DNA from: Spirochaetae bacterium HGW-Spirochaetae-3
GTDB lineage: Bacteria > Spirochaetota > Spirochaetia > Treponematales > UBA12059
Reading direction: 5' to 3'
Assembly (NCBI GenBank): GCA_002839315.1
Contig: PGXV01000002.1
Span: 186,001-250,000, forward strand
DNA length: 64,000 bases
How positions within the stretch are numbered: the stretch's first letter is position 1; the number at the start of each line of letters is the position of its first letter. The notes beneath the pieces were generated by a model, which worked only from the letters and a program-made list of their open reading frames with translations, made no database searches and had not been told where the DNA came from. The position numbers were made by a program, and so were the translations under genes. Of this stretch, positions 41,130 through 49,863 are shown piece after piece.

Positions 41130-42167
41130 ATGTTCAAGTGGAAACGGATAGTCGCGATCATGATAGTAATGGCGATCGCCGGCGGCGCGGTCTTCGCGAT
41201 GGGCGACAAGGAAGCGGGCAAGGACGACATGCCCAAGACGGTAATCGTATATTCGAGCGTCGACGAGGGTAACACCAAGAAGCTGCTCGACGCGTTCACG
41301 GCCGATACCGGCATCACCGCCCAGTTCGTACAGCTGTCCTCGGGCCCGGCGCTCGCGAGGATCAAGGCGGAAGCCGCCAATCCGCAGGCCGACGTATGGC
41401 TCGGCGCTCCGAGCGAGAACCATATCGTCGCGAAGAAGGACGGCTTGACGATCCCGCATACGGGCGGGAACCTCGCCAGCCTTCAGCCGGCGTTCAAGGA
41501 TCCCGAAGGATACTGGCGCAGCTTCTACATGAACCCGATGGCGTTCGCCATCAACAAGGACATCCTGGCCCGCTCCGGCGCCTCGATGCCGAAGTCCTGG
41601 GCGGACCTCCTCGACCCCGCCTACAAGGGCCAGATCCAGATGCCGACCCCGCAGTCGTCGGGCACGGCGTATAACGTGGTAGCGTCCCTGGTGACCATGA
41701 TGGGCGAGGAGAAGGCCTACGATTACATGAAGCGGCTCGGCCCGAACATCCAGACGTATACGTCGTCGGGAACGGCCCCGTCCAAGGGCGTCTCCGTAGG
41801 CCAGTGCATGATAGGCCTGCAGTTCACGCCGGCGTTCTTCGAATTCATAGACCAGGGATTCCCCCTCGTCGTCGTATTCCCGGCCGAAGGCGTCTGGTTC
41901 GAGTCCCCCGCCGTCTCTATCCTCAAGGGCGGACCGAACCTCAAGGCCGCGCAGATCCTCGTGGAATGGCTCAGCTCGCCGAAAGGCCAGAGCGCCCTCA
42001 CCGAGCAGAAGACCTACTTCTATCCCATCATCCCGGGCGTCAAGCTAGGCGCTGGCATGCCCGCCTTCGAGACCCTCAAGACCATAGCCGTAGACCCGCT
42101 CTGGGCCGGCGCCGAGAAGAAGCGCCTCGTGGAACGCTGGGTCGCCGAAGTGCTGCCGGCAAAATAA
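41130..42167 (+). CDS. ABC transporter substrate-binding protein (COG1840, FbpA/AfuA/PgtC-like)
   Basis: 345 residues with signal peptide MFKWKRIVAIMIVMAIAGGAVFA. Class II periplasmic binding protein of the ferric-iron/2-aminoethylphosphonate/sugar-phosphate group: TVIVYSSVDEGNTKKLLDAFTADTGI, PQADVWLGAPSENHI, YMNPMAFAINKD, SWADLLDPAYKGQIQMP and SSGTAYNVVASLV. The tandem Tyr iron ligands of FbpA are not evident, so an organic phosphate or phosphonate ligand is more likely than iron (inference). The ATG at 41130 is chosen for its ribosome site. First gene of the sigma-54 operon. Confidence 0.88.
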   Translation: MFKWKRIVAIMIVMAIAGGAVFAMGDKEAGKDDMPKTVIVYSSVDEGNTKKLLDAFTADTGITAQFVQLSSGPALARIKAEAANPQADVWLGAPSENHIVAKKDGLTIPHTGGNLASLQPAFKDPEGYWRSFYMNPMAFAINKDILARSGASMPKSWADLLDPAYKGQIQMPTPQSSGTAYNVVASLVTMMGEEKAYDYMKRLGPNIQTYTSSGTAPSKGVSVGQCMIGLQFTPAFFEFIDQGFPLVVVFPAEGVWFESPAVSILKGGPNLKAAQILVEWLSSPKGQSALTEQKTYFYPIIPGVKLGAGMPAFETLKTIAVDPLWAGAEKKRLVERWVAEVLPAK

Positions 42168-42188
42168 GAGTACCCGATACGAAAGCCT

Positions 42189-42211
42189 GGGGCCCGGTAC
42201 CATCGGGCCCC
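42189..42211 (+). terminator. Perfect hairpin between binding-protein and permease genes
   Basis: GGGGCCCG (42189-42196) and CGGGCCCC (42204-42211) pair perfectly around GTACCAT. No T-run follows. As in the liv operon, it probably limits read-through or protects the 5' message so that more binding protein than permease is made. Confidence 0.65.
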
Positions 42212-42240
42212 CGCTCAGCCTCCCGCAGGAGAAGTCCAGA

Positions 42241-43932
42241 ATGCAGCGAAAACGCTTCGAACGAGCCAGGGCCGAACTGCGCCGGGTCGCGAAGGATCCG
42301 GTATTGACGATCATCATAGTAGCGGTACTCGCGGCGCTCGCCCTCTTCATAATCTACCCGCTCGTCATGGTCGTCTTCGCGAGCCTGCGCCCCGACGGGA
42401 AATGGAGCCTCGGGGTACTACGCGAGGTCCTGGGCAACGCGTATCTCGGACTGGCGTTCCGCAACAGCATCATGATGGGCGCGCTCACCGCGGTCATCGG
42501 CACCGGCATAGGATTCCTCTTCGCCTTCGCGGTAACGCGGGCGGACGTACCGTTAAAGCGATTCCTCCACGCTATCGCCATCATCCCCATCGTCTCGCCG
42601 CCCTTCATCGGGGCGCTCGCCATCATCATGCTCTTCGGGAATAACGGGCTCATCACCTGGAACCTGCTGCGGATACAGAACTTCCCGATCTACGGATTCC
42701 GGGGGCTCATGTTCGCCCAGGCCATTACGTTCTTCCCGGTAGCCTATATGACCCTACGGGGGGTGCTCGAATCCATCAATCCGACGCTCGAGGACGCGGC
42801 GCTCGACCTGGGCGGTTCGCGGCTCAAGGTGTTCATGAGGGTGACGCTTCCCCTGGCCGCCCCCGGGATAGCCAGCGCCATGCTGGTGCTGTTCATCGAG
42901 ACGCTCGCCGACTTCGGCAACCCGCTGATCCTGGCGGGCAGCAGGTTCCCGATACTCTCGGTCCAGGCATACCTGGAGATAACCGGCATGTACGACCTGC
43001 CGAAGGGCGCGACGCTCTCCATACTCCTGCTCATACCCTCGATCACCGCGTGGATAATCCAGAAGTACTGGGTCTCCCGCAAGCGCTACGTCACCATTAC
43101 CGGCAAGCCGACGAAGAGCTCGTCCAAGATCGTCAGCCCCGGCGCCAGGGCCGCCGTCTTCGCCGCCTGCCTGTTCGTCGCGGCCGTCGTGATCCTCGTA
43201 TACCTGGCCATCATATGGGGCGCCTTCGCGAACGTCTGGGGGAACGACAATACCCCGACGCTCAGGCATTTCCGGTACGTCTTCAGCGTCGGCTTCAAGG
43301 CCGTGCGCGACACCCTGATCATAGCCGGGCTGTCGACGCCGATAGCCGGGATGCTGGGCATGGTCATAGCGTTCCTCGTCGTCAGGAAGAGCTTTCCGGG
43401 CAGGCGGTTCATGGAATTCACGAGCATGCTCAGCTTCGCCGTTCCGGGCACGGTGATAGGCATAGGCTACATACTCGCGTTCAACCGGCGGCCGCTGGCC
43501 CTTACGGGGACGCTCGCCATACTGCTGCTCAACTTCGTGTTCCGCTACATACCGGTGGGGATCGAGTCGGGCAGGGCCATACTGATGCAGATAGACCCGT
43601 CCATCGAGGAAGCCGCGATAGACCTGGGCGCCGACTCCAGGAAGACCTTCTCCAGGGTCACCCTGCCGATGATAGTGCCGGCCTACTTCTCCGGCCTCGT
43701 CTTCACGTTCGTACGGGCGATGACGGCCATCAGCGCCGCCATCTTCCTGGTATCCGCGCGCTGGAACCTGATGACCGTGCAGATCATGTCCCAGGTGGAG
43801 TCGGGGCGCATCGGCGCCGCCGCCGCTTTCAGCGTCATCCTCGTCGCGATCATCTTCGCGGCCATATTCATGATACGCGCGCTCCTGCGGGCGCGCTACG
43901 GCCGCTACGGCGGCTCCATGCTCAACTTCTGA
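42241..43932 (+). CDS. ABC transporter permease, fused double permease (FbpB/ThiP-like)
   Basis: 563 residues with about twelve membrane segments in two homologous halves. Each half has an EAA coupling loop: LEDAALDLGGSRLKVFMRVTLPLAAPGI near residue 182 and IEEAAIDLGADSRKTFSRVTLPMIVPAYF near 455. The fused arrangement is usual for iron(III), thiamine and aminoethylphosphonate importers. GCAGGAGAAGTCCAGA-ATG precedes it. It forms the pore for the 41130 binding protein, with energy from the 43943 ATPase. Confidence 0.93.
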   Translation: MQRKRFERARAELRRVAKDPVLTIIIVAVLAALALFIIYPLVMVVFASLRPDGKWSLGVLREVLGNAYLGLAFRNSIMMGALTAVIGTGIGFLFAFAVTRADVPLKRFLHAIAIIPIVSPPFIGALAIIMLFGNNGLITWNLLRIQNFPIYGFRGLMFAQAITFFPVAYMTLRGVLESINPTLEDAALDLGGSRLKVFMRVTLPLAAPGIASAMLVLFIETLADFGNPLILAGSRFPILSVQAYLEITGMYDLPKGATLSILLLIPSITAWIIQKYWVSRKRYVTITGKPTKSSSKIVSPGARAAVFAACLFVAAVVILVYLAIIWGAFANVWGNDNTPTLRHFRYVFSVGFKAVRDTLIIAGLSTPIAGMLGMVIAFLVVRKSFPGRRFMEFTSMLSFAVPGTVIGIGYILAFNRRPLALTGTLAILLLNFVFRYIPVGIESGRAILMQIDPSIEEAAIDLGADSRKTFSRVTLPMIVPAYFSGLVFTFVRAMTAISAAIFLVSARWNLMTVQIMSQVESGRIGAAAAFSVILVAIIFAAIFMIRALLRARYGRYGGSMLNF

Positions 43933-43942
43933 GGGGTCCGCC

Positions 43943-45055
43943 ATGAGCGTACGACTGATAGACGTTACCAAGGTATTCGAAGACCCTTCCCGCCCGGGAG
44001 GCGGGGTCGTCGCCGTCGACGGGGTCAACCTCGACGTCGCCGAAGGAGAACTGGTCACCTTCCTCGGCCCGTCCGGCTGCGGCAAGACGACGACGCTGCG
44101 CATCGTCTCGGGATTCGAGTCGCCGACCGCCGGCGACGTCATGATCGGCGGGGCGCGGGTCAACGACGAGCCGCCCAACAAGCGCGACACGTCCATGGTG
44201 TTCCAGAGCTACGCCATCTTCCCGCACATGTCGGTAGAGCAGAACGTCTCCTTCGGGCTCGAGCTGAAGGGCCGGCCCAAGGCCGTCGTCCGCGAGGAAA
44301 CGGCCAGGATCATGGACGTCATGGGCCTGACCGACATGGCGAAGCGCCGCCCGGACCAGCTGTCCGGCGGGCAGCAGCAGCGCGTCGCGCTGGCGAGGGC
44401 CATAGTCAACAAGCCCAAGGTCCTGCTGTTCGACGAGCCTCTCTCCAACCTCGACGCCAAGCTGCGCGACCAGATGCGCCTCGAGATACGGCGCATCCAG
44501 CAGACGTTCGGCATAACGAGCATCTACGTGACCCACGACCAGGTGGAGGCGATGACCGTCTCCGACCGCATCGTCGTCATGAACAAGGGGCGGGTCATGC
44601 AGGTCGGCGCTCCGTTCGAGGTATACTCGAGGCCGGCCGACCGTTTCGTAGCGGACTTCATCGGCAGGGTCAACTTCTTCGACGGCCGTGCCGTCGGGAG
44701 CGCGGAGCCGTTCCGCGTAGACCTGGGGGGAAGGATAGTCGAGGTCGGTAGCCGCGTCCGCGGTATCGTCGAGGGAGGCGAGGCGGTCGTCGCGGTGAGG
44801 CCGGAATCCCTGCGCCTGCGCCCGGCGGCCGAGGGCGGCTCGTCGTTCGCCTCGGGCAGGGTGACCAAGGCCGTATACCTCGGCTCGGTCATCGAGTACG
44901 AGATCGACGCCGGTTTCGAGCGCCCGGTGCTCGCGGTATCCCACGACCCGGTAGACGCGGGATTCTTCTCCGTCGGCGACGCCGTCGCGCTCGACTTCCC
45001 CGCCCGGGCGGCCCACGCGCTCGCGCCGGAGCCGCGGGGAACCGGCGACGAGTGA
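43943..45055 (+). CDS. ABC transporter ATP-binding protein (FbpC/PotA/UgpC-like, with TOBE domain)
   Basis: 370 residues. Walker A is GPSGCGKTT, the signature is LSGGQQQRVALARAI, and Walker B is VLLFDEPLSNLDAKLRDQMR. THDQVEAMTVSDRIVVMNKG gives the H-loop. The C-terminal TOBE region (about 285-360: VAVRPESLRLRP, VYLGSVIEYEIDAG) is normal for MalK/PotA-type ATPases of this import class. It begins 10 nt after the permease stop with GAGGGGTCCGCC-ATG. Last intact gene of the operon. Confidence 0.94.
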   Translation: MSVRLIDVTKVFEDPSRPGGGVVAVDGVNLDVAEGELVTFLGPSGCGKTTTLRIVSGFESPTAGDVMIGGARVNDEPPNKRDTSMVFQSYAIFPHMSVEQNVSFGLELKGRPKAVVREETARIMDVMGLTDMAKRRPDQLSGGQQQRVALARAIVNKPKVLLFDEPLSNLDAKLRDQMRLEIRRIQQTFGITSIYVTHDQVEAMTVSDRIVVMNKGRVMQVGAPFEVYSRPADRFVADFIGRVNFFDGRAVGSAEPFRVDLGGRIVEVGSRVRGIVEGGEAVVAVRPESLRLRPAAEGGSSFASGRVTKAVYLGSVIEYEIDAGFERPVLAVSHDPVDAGFFSVGDAVALDFPARAAHALAPEPRGTGDE

Positions 45056-45086
45056 CCTCTGTACCGGGATCGTCTCTACGCTCGTA

Positions 45087-45667
45087 TCGCGAAGGCCGGA
45101 ACTTTACGGTTGCGACTCCGACATACTTACCGGCGCGAGGATGCTCAGCGACGGAGCGCGGCGGGGCGTGACTACCCTCGCATGTGGGAACGGGGGCAGC
45201 GCCGCTGACTCCGATCACTTGGTCGTGGAATTCATGGAAGGCTTCCTTCTGCCCCGTCCGCTATCGGAGGCGGAAGAACGAAAGCTAGAAAACGCCAGGG
45301 ACTCGCGGAAGACTTGTCCGGCCACCTGCAGCGGGGCATCAGGGCGATATCGCTCGCCTCTAATAGTGCCCTCCTGACGGCCATACTCAACGACCAGGGA
45401 CCGGGCTCCATCTTCGCCCAGCAGGTCATGGGCTACGGGAAGGCAGGGGACGTGCTGATCCGCCTGAGCACGTCGGGAAGCTCACGCAACATCGTGGCAC
45501 CCGGCTCGACGGCCAAGGCGATGGGGCTCGCTACCCTCACGCTCACGGGCCCGAATGGCGGCTTGCTCAAGGGTCTCTGCGACATCGCCATTCGCGGCCC
45601 CGGCAGCAACGCCGGCGAGATCCAGGATGCCCCCCGGGCGGGCCGGTTCCGGCCGGGTTGGACTTGA
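45087..45667 (+). pseudogene. SIS-domain sugar-phosphate isomerase (GmhA-like), frameshifted
   Basis: The first part encodes DSDILTGARMLSDGARRGV followed by TTLACGNGGSAADSDHL, the hallmark SIS sugar-phosphate loop. Near 45297 the frame shifts by one base. The +1 related frame then continues LAEDLSGHLQRG, ISLASNSALLTAILND, AQQVMGYGKAGDVLIRLSTSGSS and GEIQDA, as in phosphoheptose isomerases. The C-terminus after GEIQDA is lost. It starts about 30 nt after the ABC ATPase gene in host-like DNA. It may once have been the last gene of that operon, which would hint at a phosphorylated sugar substrate. A sequencing error could explain the single shift but not the missing end. Confidence 0.78.
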
Positions 45668-45820
45668 AACGCCACGAGGTTTCCGGAGAGACTGTATTCC
45701 GAGTCAAGATGCATGATGATTCATATCAGCGTGCGGGTAGATTCCGACTGTGCCGACGACGGCATCCAGGGTTGTTTCAATTTCGGGAAGCTATCATGAA
45801 AAGCGGAGGGGCGTAAAAGC

Positions 45821-46240
45821 ATGATTACTAAAGTGACCAGGATTCTAGTCACGCTCGGCAGTTCGGTTTCCATCGGTTTCGGGCTCTGGCATTTTTTCGT
45901 TCCGAAGGCCTGGAACTGGTATTCATATATCGATGCGCGCGCTACCGAACTGATCGTCGCCGTCAGAGCCGTCAATTTCTTTTTTTCGCTTTCCCTGGTG
46001 CTGTTCGGATTGATGAACGTCTTCATGATTCTCGGGAATGGAGCGAGCAGGTATCCGCTGCTTGTCTGCCTGGGCGCAAACTGCGTCCTCTGGTTTGCGA
46101 GAGTGCTTTTTCAGTTCATGTATCCTCAGGGATCGATACAGCCGATTCTTCAGTTTTCAATGCTGTCGTCATTCATCATCACCTTCAGCTTCTACGCGGC
46201 AGCTCTGCTGTCCGTTGTGCTGGACGGGAATCCTGGCTGA
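45821..46240 (+). CDS. Four-helix membrane protein, unknown
   Basis: 139 residues with four hydrophobic segments, including IGFGLWHFFVPKAWNWYSYID, which recalls short membrane proteins annotated only as hypothetical, and LIVAVRAVNFFFSLSLVLFGLMN. GGAGGGGCGTAAAAGC-ATG sets the start. First gene of the low-GC segment. No function can be assigned. Confidence 0.7.
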   Translation: MITKVTRILVTLGSSVSIGFGLWHFFVPKAWNWYSYIDARATELIVAVRAVNFFFSLSLVLFGLMNVFMILGNGASRYPLLVCLGANCVLWFARVLFQFMYPQGSIQPILQFSMLSSFIITFSFYAAALLSVVLDGNPG

Positions 46241-46267
46241 CGCTCCGTCGCGGTCCGGGATTAGGTC

Positions 46268-46985
46268 ATGAAGGTACTGATTGTCGGGGCCGGCGTAATC
46301 GGAAGCGTGATCGGCTGGCAGCTGCAGGAGGCGGGCAATGAGATCACCTACTTCGTTCGCGCGGAAAAGCGGACACCATTCGAAAAGACAGGCATCCGGA
46401 TTCGCTGCGCCGACGAGCGAATCCCGGGCGGCGCAGCGATCGAAGTAGACTACCGCCCGCTCTTCGTCGATTCGCTCGCCGGGATCGGTGCCTATGACCT
46501 CATGATCGTCTCGTAAAGGTCGGACCAGCTCTTGGGGGTCCTGCGGGCGTTCGAGGGTGATTTCCGCCCGGATCGTGCCATACCTCAAGCTCCACTATGT
46601 CTGGGCCGTCTGCGTCGTATCCGCTTTCGCCTATGCCGGGGACTATGAAAAGTTCCTCGAACTAGGAAACATAGGGGATTCTTTCCGGGCCATGCGCGAG
46701 TGCTTCGCCCTCCTCCGGAAAGAGGGCATAGACAGCAGGCGAATGCTTCCTACGTCGCCTATCACCTCCCGCTCATCGCCCTGGTTCCCGTCTCCAGGTT
46801 GCTCTATGGTAGCGCCGCCATGAGGGCGATGGTCGAGGGGCACGCGACGGGCACCATCCTTCTTGTCGCGCCGTTGCGGTATTTGCACTTAGAGCATACA
46901 CTGCTACTCGTCCATGGGGAGTACCTCATGAGTGGTCCCAGCCTGTCCTGGTTCCACCATGACAGGGCTCGAGTCGCTTGTTTTC
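46268..46985 (+). pseudogene. Ketopantoate reductase-like (PanE/ApbA) gene, multiply broken
   Basis: The first frame reads MKVLIVGAGVIGSVIGWQLQ and FVRAEKRTPFEKTGIRIRC, a PanE/ApbA NADP-binding start. It stops at TAA (46514-46516) after YDLMIVS. The same frame continues RSDQLLGVLRAFEGDF beyond that stop. The match then moves to a second frame (AFAYAGDYEKFLELGNIGDS, ECFALLRKEGIDSRRMLP) and back to the first (YHLPLIALVPVSRLLYGS, MVEGHATGT). At least one nonsense or indel and two frameshifts make it non-functional. Confidence 0.78.
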
Positions 46986-47069
46986 GGGCATGAACCGGCA
47001 AGTTTTGTCTTCGAAGGCTGCCTGTCGTCATTTCCGATGACAGCTGGCGCTCAACGCGAGGGGGCTCCC

Positions 47070-47672
47070 GTGAATACAGAATTGGTTTCCTATCTGTCTC
47101 GCTATATGCCGATAAGCGATGAGCTCGCGGATGTTTTGACGAAAAGCTCGTTCGTGCAAACGTATCCCAGGGGTACCGTGCTGTTGCGGGAGGGGGATCA
47201 GGCAGAAAAAGGCTACTTCATTTTAAAGGGCTGCATCCGCAGCTATATACTGAAAGACGGGGAAGACAAGACCATCGAGTTTTTCATCGAAGAAGAACCG
47301 GTGCTCCCCATGGGCTATGGAAAGGATGTGCCTTCTGCTCATTTCCTGGAATGCCTGGAGGATACCGTAGCGGTAGTAAGCACGCCAGAACAGGAAGAGA
47401 GAACGCTTTCAGAATATCCCCAGTTGAAGACCGTTTGCCTTGCCATGTCAGAAATAATGGCAGGAAAACTTCAGGAGAGCCTGGCCCGTTACAAGACTTC
47501 GACACCGGAGGAACGCTACAAGGATCTTATAGAAAAGCGGCCGGAATTGCTTCAGAGGATTCCCCAGTACCAGATCGCCAGCTTTCTGGGAGTACAACCC
47601 GAGTCTTTAAGCAGGATACGCAAAAGACTTGCCCGTCCGACGGAGAACAAACAGATTTCAAATCGTTCTTGA
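47070..47672 (+). CDS. Crp/Fnr-family transcriptional regulator
   Basis: 200 residues. A cyclic-nucleotide-type sensor domain (about 15-130) contains YPRGTVLLREGDQAEKGYFILKGCIRSYI. The C-terminal helix-turn-helix (about 150-190) contains RIPQYQIASFLGVQPESLSRIRKRL. The set lacks an N-terminal Cys cluster, so it is not an oxygen-sensing FNR. It resembles the short Crp-like proteins that regulate neighbouring genes. The start is GTG at 47070 with GAGGGGGCTCCC upstream. Frames open further upstream belong to the pseudogene region. Confidence 0.9.
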   Translation: MNTELVSYLSRYMPISDELADVLTKSSFVQTYPRGTVLLREGDQAEKGYFILKGCIRSYILKDGEDKTIEFFIEEEPVLPMGYGKDVPSAHFLECLEDTVAVVSTPEQEERTLSEYPQLKTVCLAMSEIMAGKLQESLARYKTSTPEERYKDLIEKRPELLQRIPQYQIASFLGVQPESLSRIRKRLARPTENKQISNRS

Positions 47673-47740
47673 CTTAGATCAATGACACCATGAGTAGTTC
47701 AAAGTAGTCTCTCCTCACATAGCTTTTATGGAGGAAGACA

Positions 47741-48367
47741 ATGAATAGACCGTTGTATCGAGTTACCGCAGGAATATTTTTGATTCTTTCGATTTTCTGC
47801 AGTTTCCCTCTTGCCGCCGATGAGTCAGGTAGCGACGACAATCCCTGCCAGGTAGAAACCTCTTTATGGATGATCGCAAATCTCATGCCCGATCCAGGTG
47901 ATTTTTATCAATTATCTCTTGGTTATCGGCTGGACGATAAAAACATCCTGTTTTTCAATGGCCTTACCTGGAAATACCCCGCGCCTCTGGGGATCCCCTT
48001 GTATGACTCAAGCTTCGGATCTGCCGATGAAGAGTATCCGGGTTATGTTAGGGCCTTCGGTTTTGGCGTCGGTTATCAGCGCTTCATCTGGGAAGGGCTG
48101 TTTGCATCCCTGTATGCCACTCCCTTCCTGCAGAAGTTTTACACGAGCGATAATCAGTATTTAAACTCGGGATTCCAGCTGTTCCTGCAGGGGCAGCTTG
48201 GCTATCAGATTGACTTTTTCAAAGGTCGGCTTTATCTGAAACCAGCACTCTCCTTCAATTACTGGCCTGTCAATACGGATTTCCCGGATACATTCCAGCA
48301 GAAAGAAAAAAATTGGCCAAACTACATATTTTTCGAGCCCCATCTGAACATCGGTTTCAGGTTTTAG
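47741..48367 (+). CDS. Exported protein, probable outer-membrane beta barrel, unknown
   Basis: 208 residues with signal MNRPLYRVTAGIFLILSIFCSFPLAA. The mature part alternates aromatic and polar residues in strand-length blocks (YQLSLGYRLDDKNILFFNGL, FQLFLQGQLGYQIDFFKGRLYLKPALSFNYW) and ends FEPHLNIGFRF with a C-terminal Phe, a typical barrel-assembly signal. Family not recognised. ATGGAGGAAGACA-ATG sets the start. AT-rich DNA. Confidence 0.75.
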   Translation: MNRPLYRVTAGIFLILSIFCSFPLAADESGSDDNPCQVETSLWMIANLMPDPGDFYQLSLGYRLDDKNILFFNGLTWKYPAPLGIPLYDSSFGSADEEYPGYVRAFGFGVGYQRFIWEGLFASLYATPFLQKFYTSDNQYLNSGFQLFLQGQLGYQIDFFKGRLYLKPALSFNYWPVNTDFPDTFQQKEKNWPNYIFFEPHLNIGFRF

Positions 48368-48397
48368 TAAATCAAATCCCGTCGCATGGAGCCACAA

Positions 48398-48835
48398 ATG
48401 AAAACGAAGCCTTCACTGGTTGAACATAAAGTTGATACAAAACTGATCATCATGGCCACCTGGATTGCCATGATGTGCCTGTACCTGTACTGCGATATTT
48501 GCTCACTGTTCAGACCAGGACAAATTGACAGCATGGTGAAGGGCAAAATGGGATTCCTGGATGTATCACAGATGAGCCTGTTCTGGGCCGGTGTCCTGAT
48601 GGCTATTCCAGCTCTCATGATTCTCGTCTCACCTTTTGCTGCTGCTAAAACAAGCCGCATTATCAACCTGATAGTCAGCCCGATCTACTTTCTTGTGAAC
48701 ATCGGGAACCTGCTGGGTGAGACCTGGGGATATTACTACCTGTTTGGACTGCTCGAACTGGGCATGGTTGCCTTCATCTTCATCATATCCCTTCGATGGC
48801 CCAGGCAAGCGCAATGCGGCATGGTGTCAGGCTGA
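48398..48835 (+). CDS. Membrane protein, DUF6326-like
   Basis: 145 residues with four hydrophobic segments. LIIMATWIAMMCLYLYCDICSLFRPGQIDSMV and FWAGVLMAIPALMILVSPF recall DUF6326, a small uncharacterised membrane family (recalled, not searched). The ATG at 48398 has GGAG at good spacing. An ATG 12 nt upstream is possible. It lies 26 nt before the oxidoreductase gene and is probably cotranscribed. Confidence 0.65.
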   Translation: MKTKPSLVEHKVDTKLIIMATWIAMMCLYLYCDICSLFRPGQIDSMVKGKMGFLDVSQMSLFWAGVLMAIPALMILVSPFAAAKTSRIINLIVSPIYFLVNIGNLLGETWGYYYLFGLLELGMVAFIFIISLRWPRQAQCGMVSG

Positions 48836-48861
48836 GCGGGCTTGAACGGAAAGGGAATGCA

Positions 48862-49863
48862 ATGAATGCTGTCGTCCAGACCGGCTACGGATCAGCGGAC
48901 GTTATGGAATTCAGGGAGATCGGAAAGCCCATGCCGGGGGACGGCGAGGTACTCATCCGGGTGCTGGCTGCCTCCATTGGAGCCGGTGAGTACTTCGTGA
49001 TGAGGGGCACGCCCTTTCCGGCTCGGCTGGTGGTTGGCTTTCCAAAACCCAGGAAGGACTTTGTCGTCGGGCTCGATTGCGCTGGAGTCGTCGAATCAGT
49101 AGGCAAGAATGTGACCAGCTTCCGGCCTGGTGACGAGGTGTACGGGGAGTGCCGCGGCTCCTGTGCCGAATATGCGGTCGCCCGTGAGGGCACCATCGCG
49201 CAGAAGCCGCGAAACCTGAGCTTCGAGCAAGCTGCGGCGGTACCTACATCCGCCTGCACCGCACTTCAGGGTCTTCGTGACTACGGCAAGGTCCGGCCGG
49301 GGCAGAAGGTACTCATCAACGGTGCTTCGGGTGGAGTAGGGCCCTTCGCCGTGCAGATCGCCAAGATCATGGGAGCCGAGGTGACTGCCGTCTGCAGCAC
49401 GAAGAATGTGGAGACTATCCGGTCAATCGGCGCGGATCACGTCATCGACTACACCCATGAGGATTTTACCCAAGGCGGGCCACGCTACGACCTGATCATG
49501 GACAACGTCGGGAGTCACTCACTGTCGGAAACCAGGCGTGCGCTTGTGCCACAGGGGGTCCACCTCCCGAGCAGCGGTCACGCCGGCGTGGGCTGGGTCA
49601 TCGCTGCGGCGCTGATGTCGGTCTTCGTGCGTCAGCAGGGCAGCCCCTTCTTCGCACTTACGACAGGCCCAGACTTGGTCACCCTCGGCAAATCCATCGA
49701 GGCCGGCAAGATCGTTCCGCTCATCGATCGGACGTATCCGCTGGGTGATGCTGCGGAGGCCTTCCGGTATCTGGACGAAGGCCACGCCCGCGGAAAGGTT
49801 GTCATCGGGGTATTCACCTCGACGAGCACCCGCTCATCCACCGGGATGCTCATCGACAGTTAA
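48862..49863 (+). CDS. NAD(P)-dependent alcohol dehydrogenase/quinone reductase, MDR family
   Basis: 333 residues. The zinc-independent medium-chain dehydrogenase layout shows as MNAVVQTGYGSADVMEFREIGKP (catalytic-domain start), GLDCAGVVESVGKNVTSFRPGDEVYG, and the nucleotide fold VLINGASGGVGPFAVQIAKIMGAEVTAVCS. YPLGDAAEAFRYLDEGHARGKVVI closes it. It reduces quinones or enones with NADPH; the exact substrate is unknown. GAAAGGGAATGCA-ATG sets the start. Its 3' end overlaps the convergent TetR gene by 30 nt. Confidence 0.9.
   Translation: MNAVVQTGYGSADVMEFREIGKPMPGDGEVLIRVLAASIGAGEYFVMRGTPFPARLVVGFPKPRKDFVVGLDCAGVVESVGKNVTSFRPGDEVYGECRGSCAEYAVAREGTIAQKPRNLSFEQAAAVPTSACTALQGLRDYGKVRPGQKVLINGASGGVGPFAVQIAKIMGAEVTAVCSTKNVETIRSIGADHVIDYTHEDFTQGGPRYDLIMDNVGSHSLSETRRALVPQGVHLPSSGHAGVGWVIAAALMSVFVRQQGSPFFALTTGPDLVTLGKSIEAGKIVPLIDRTYPLGDAAEAFRYLDEGHARGKVVIGVFTSTSTRSSTGMLIDS

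Noticed and set aside
42754-44196. 480-codon minus-strand frame opposite the permease and ATPase genes
   Set aside because: It spans two unrelated real genes and has Arg/His/Gly-rich composition typical of antisense frames.
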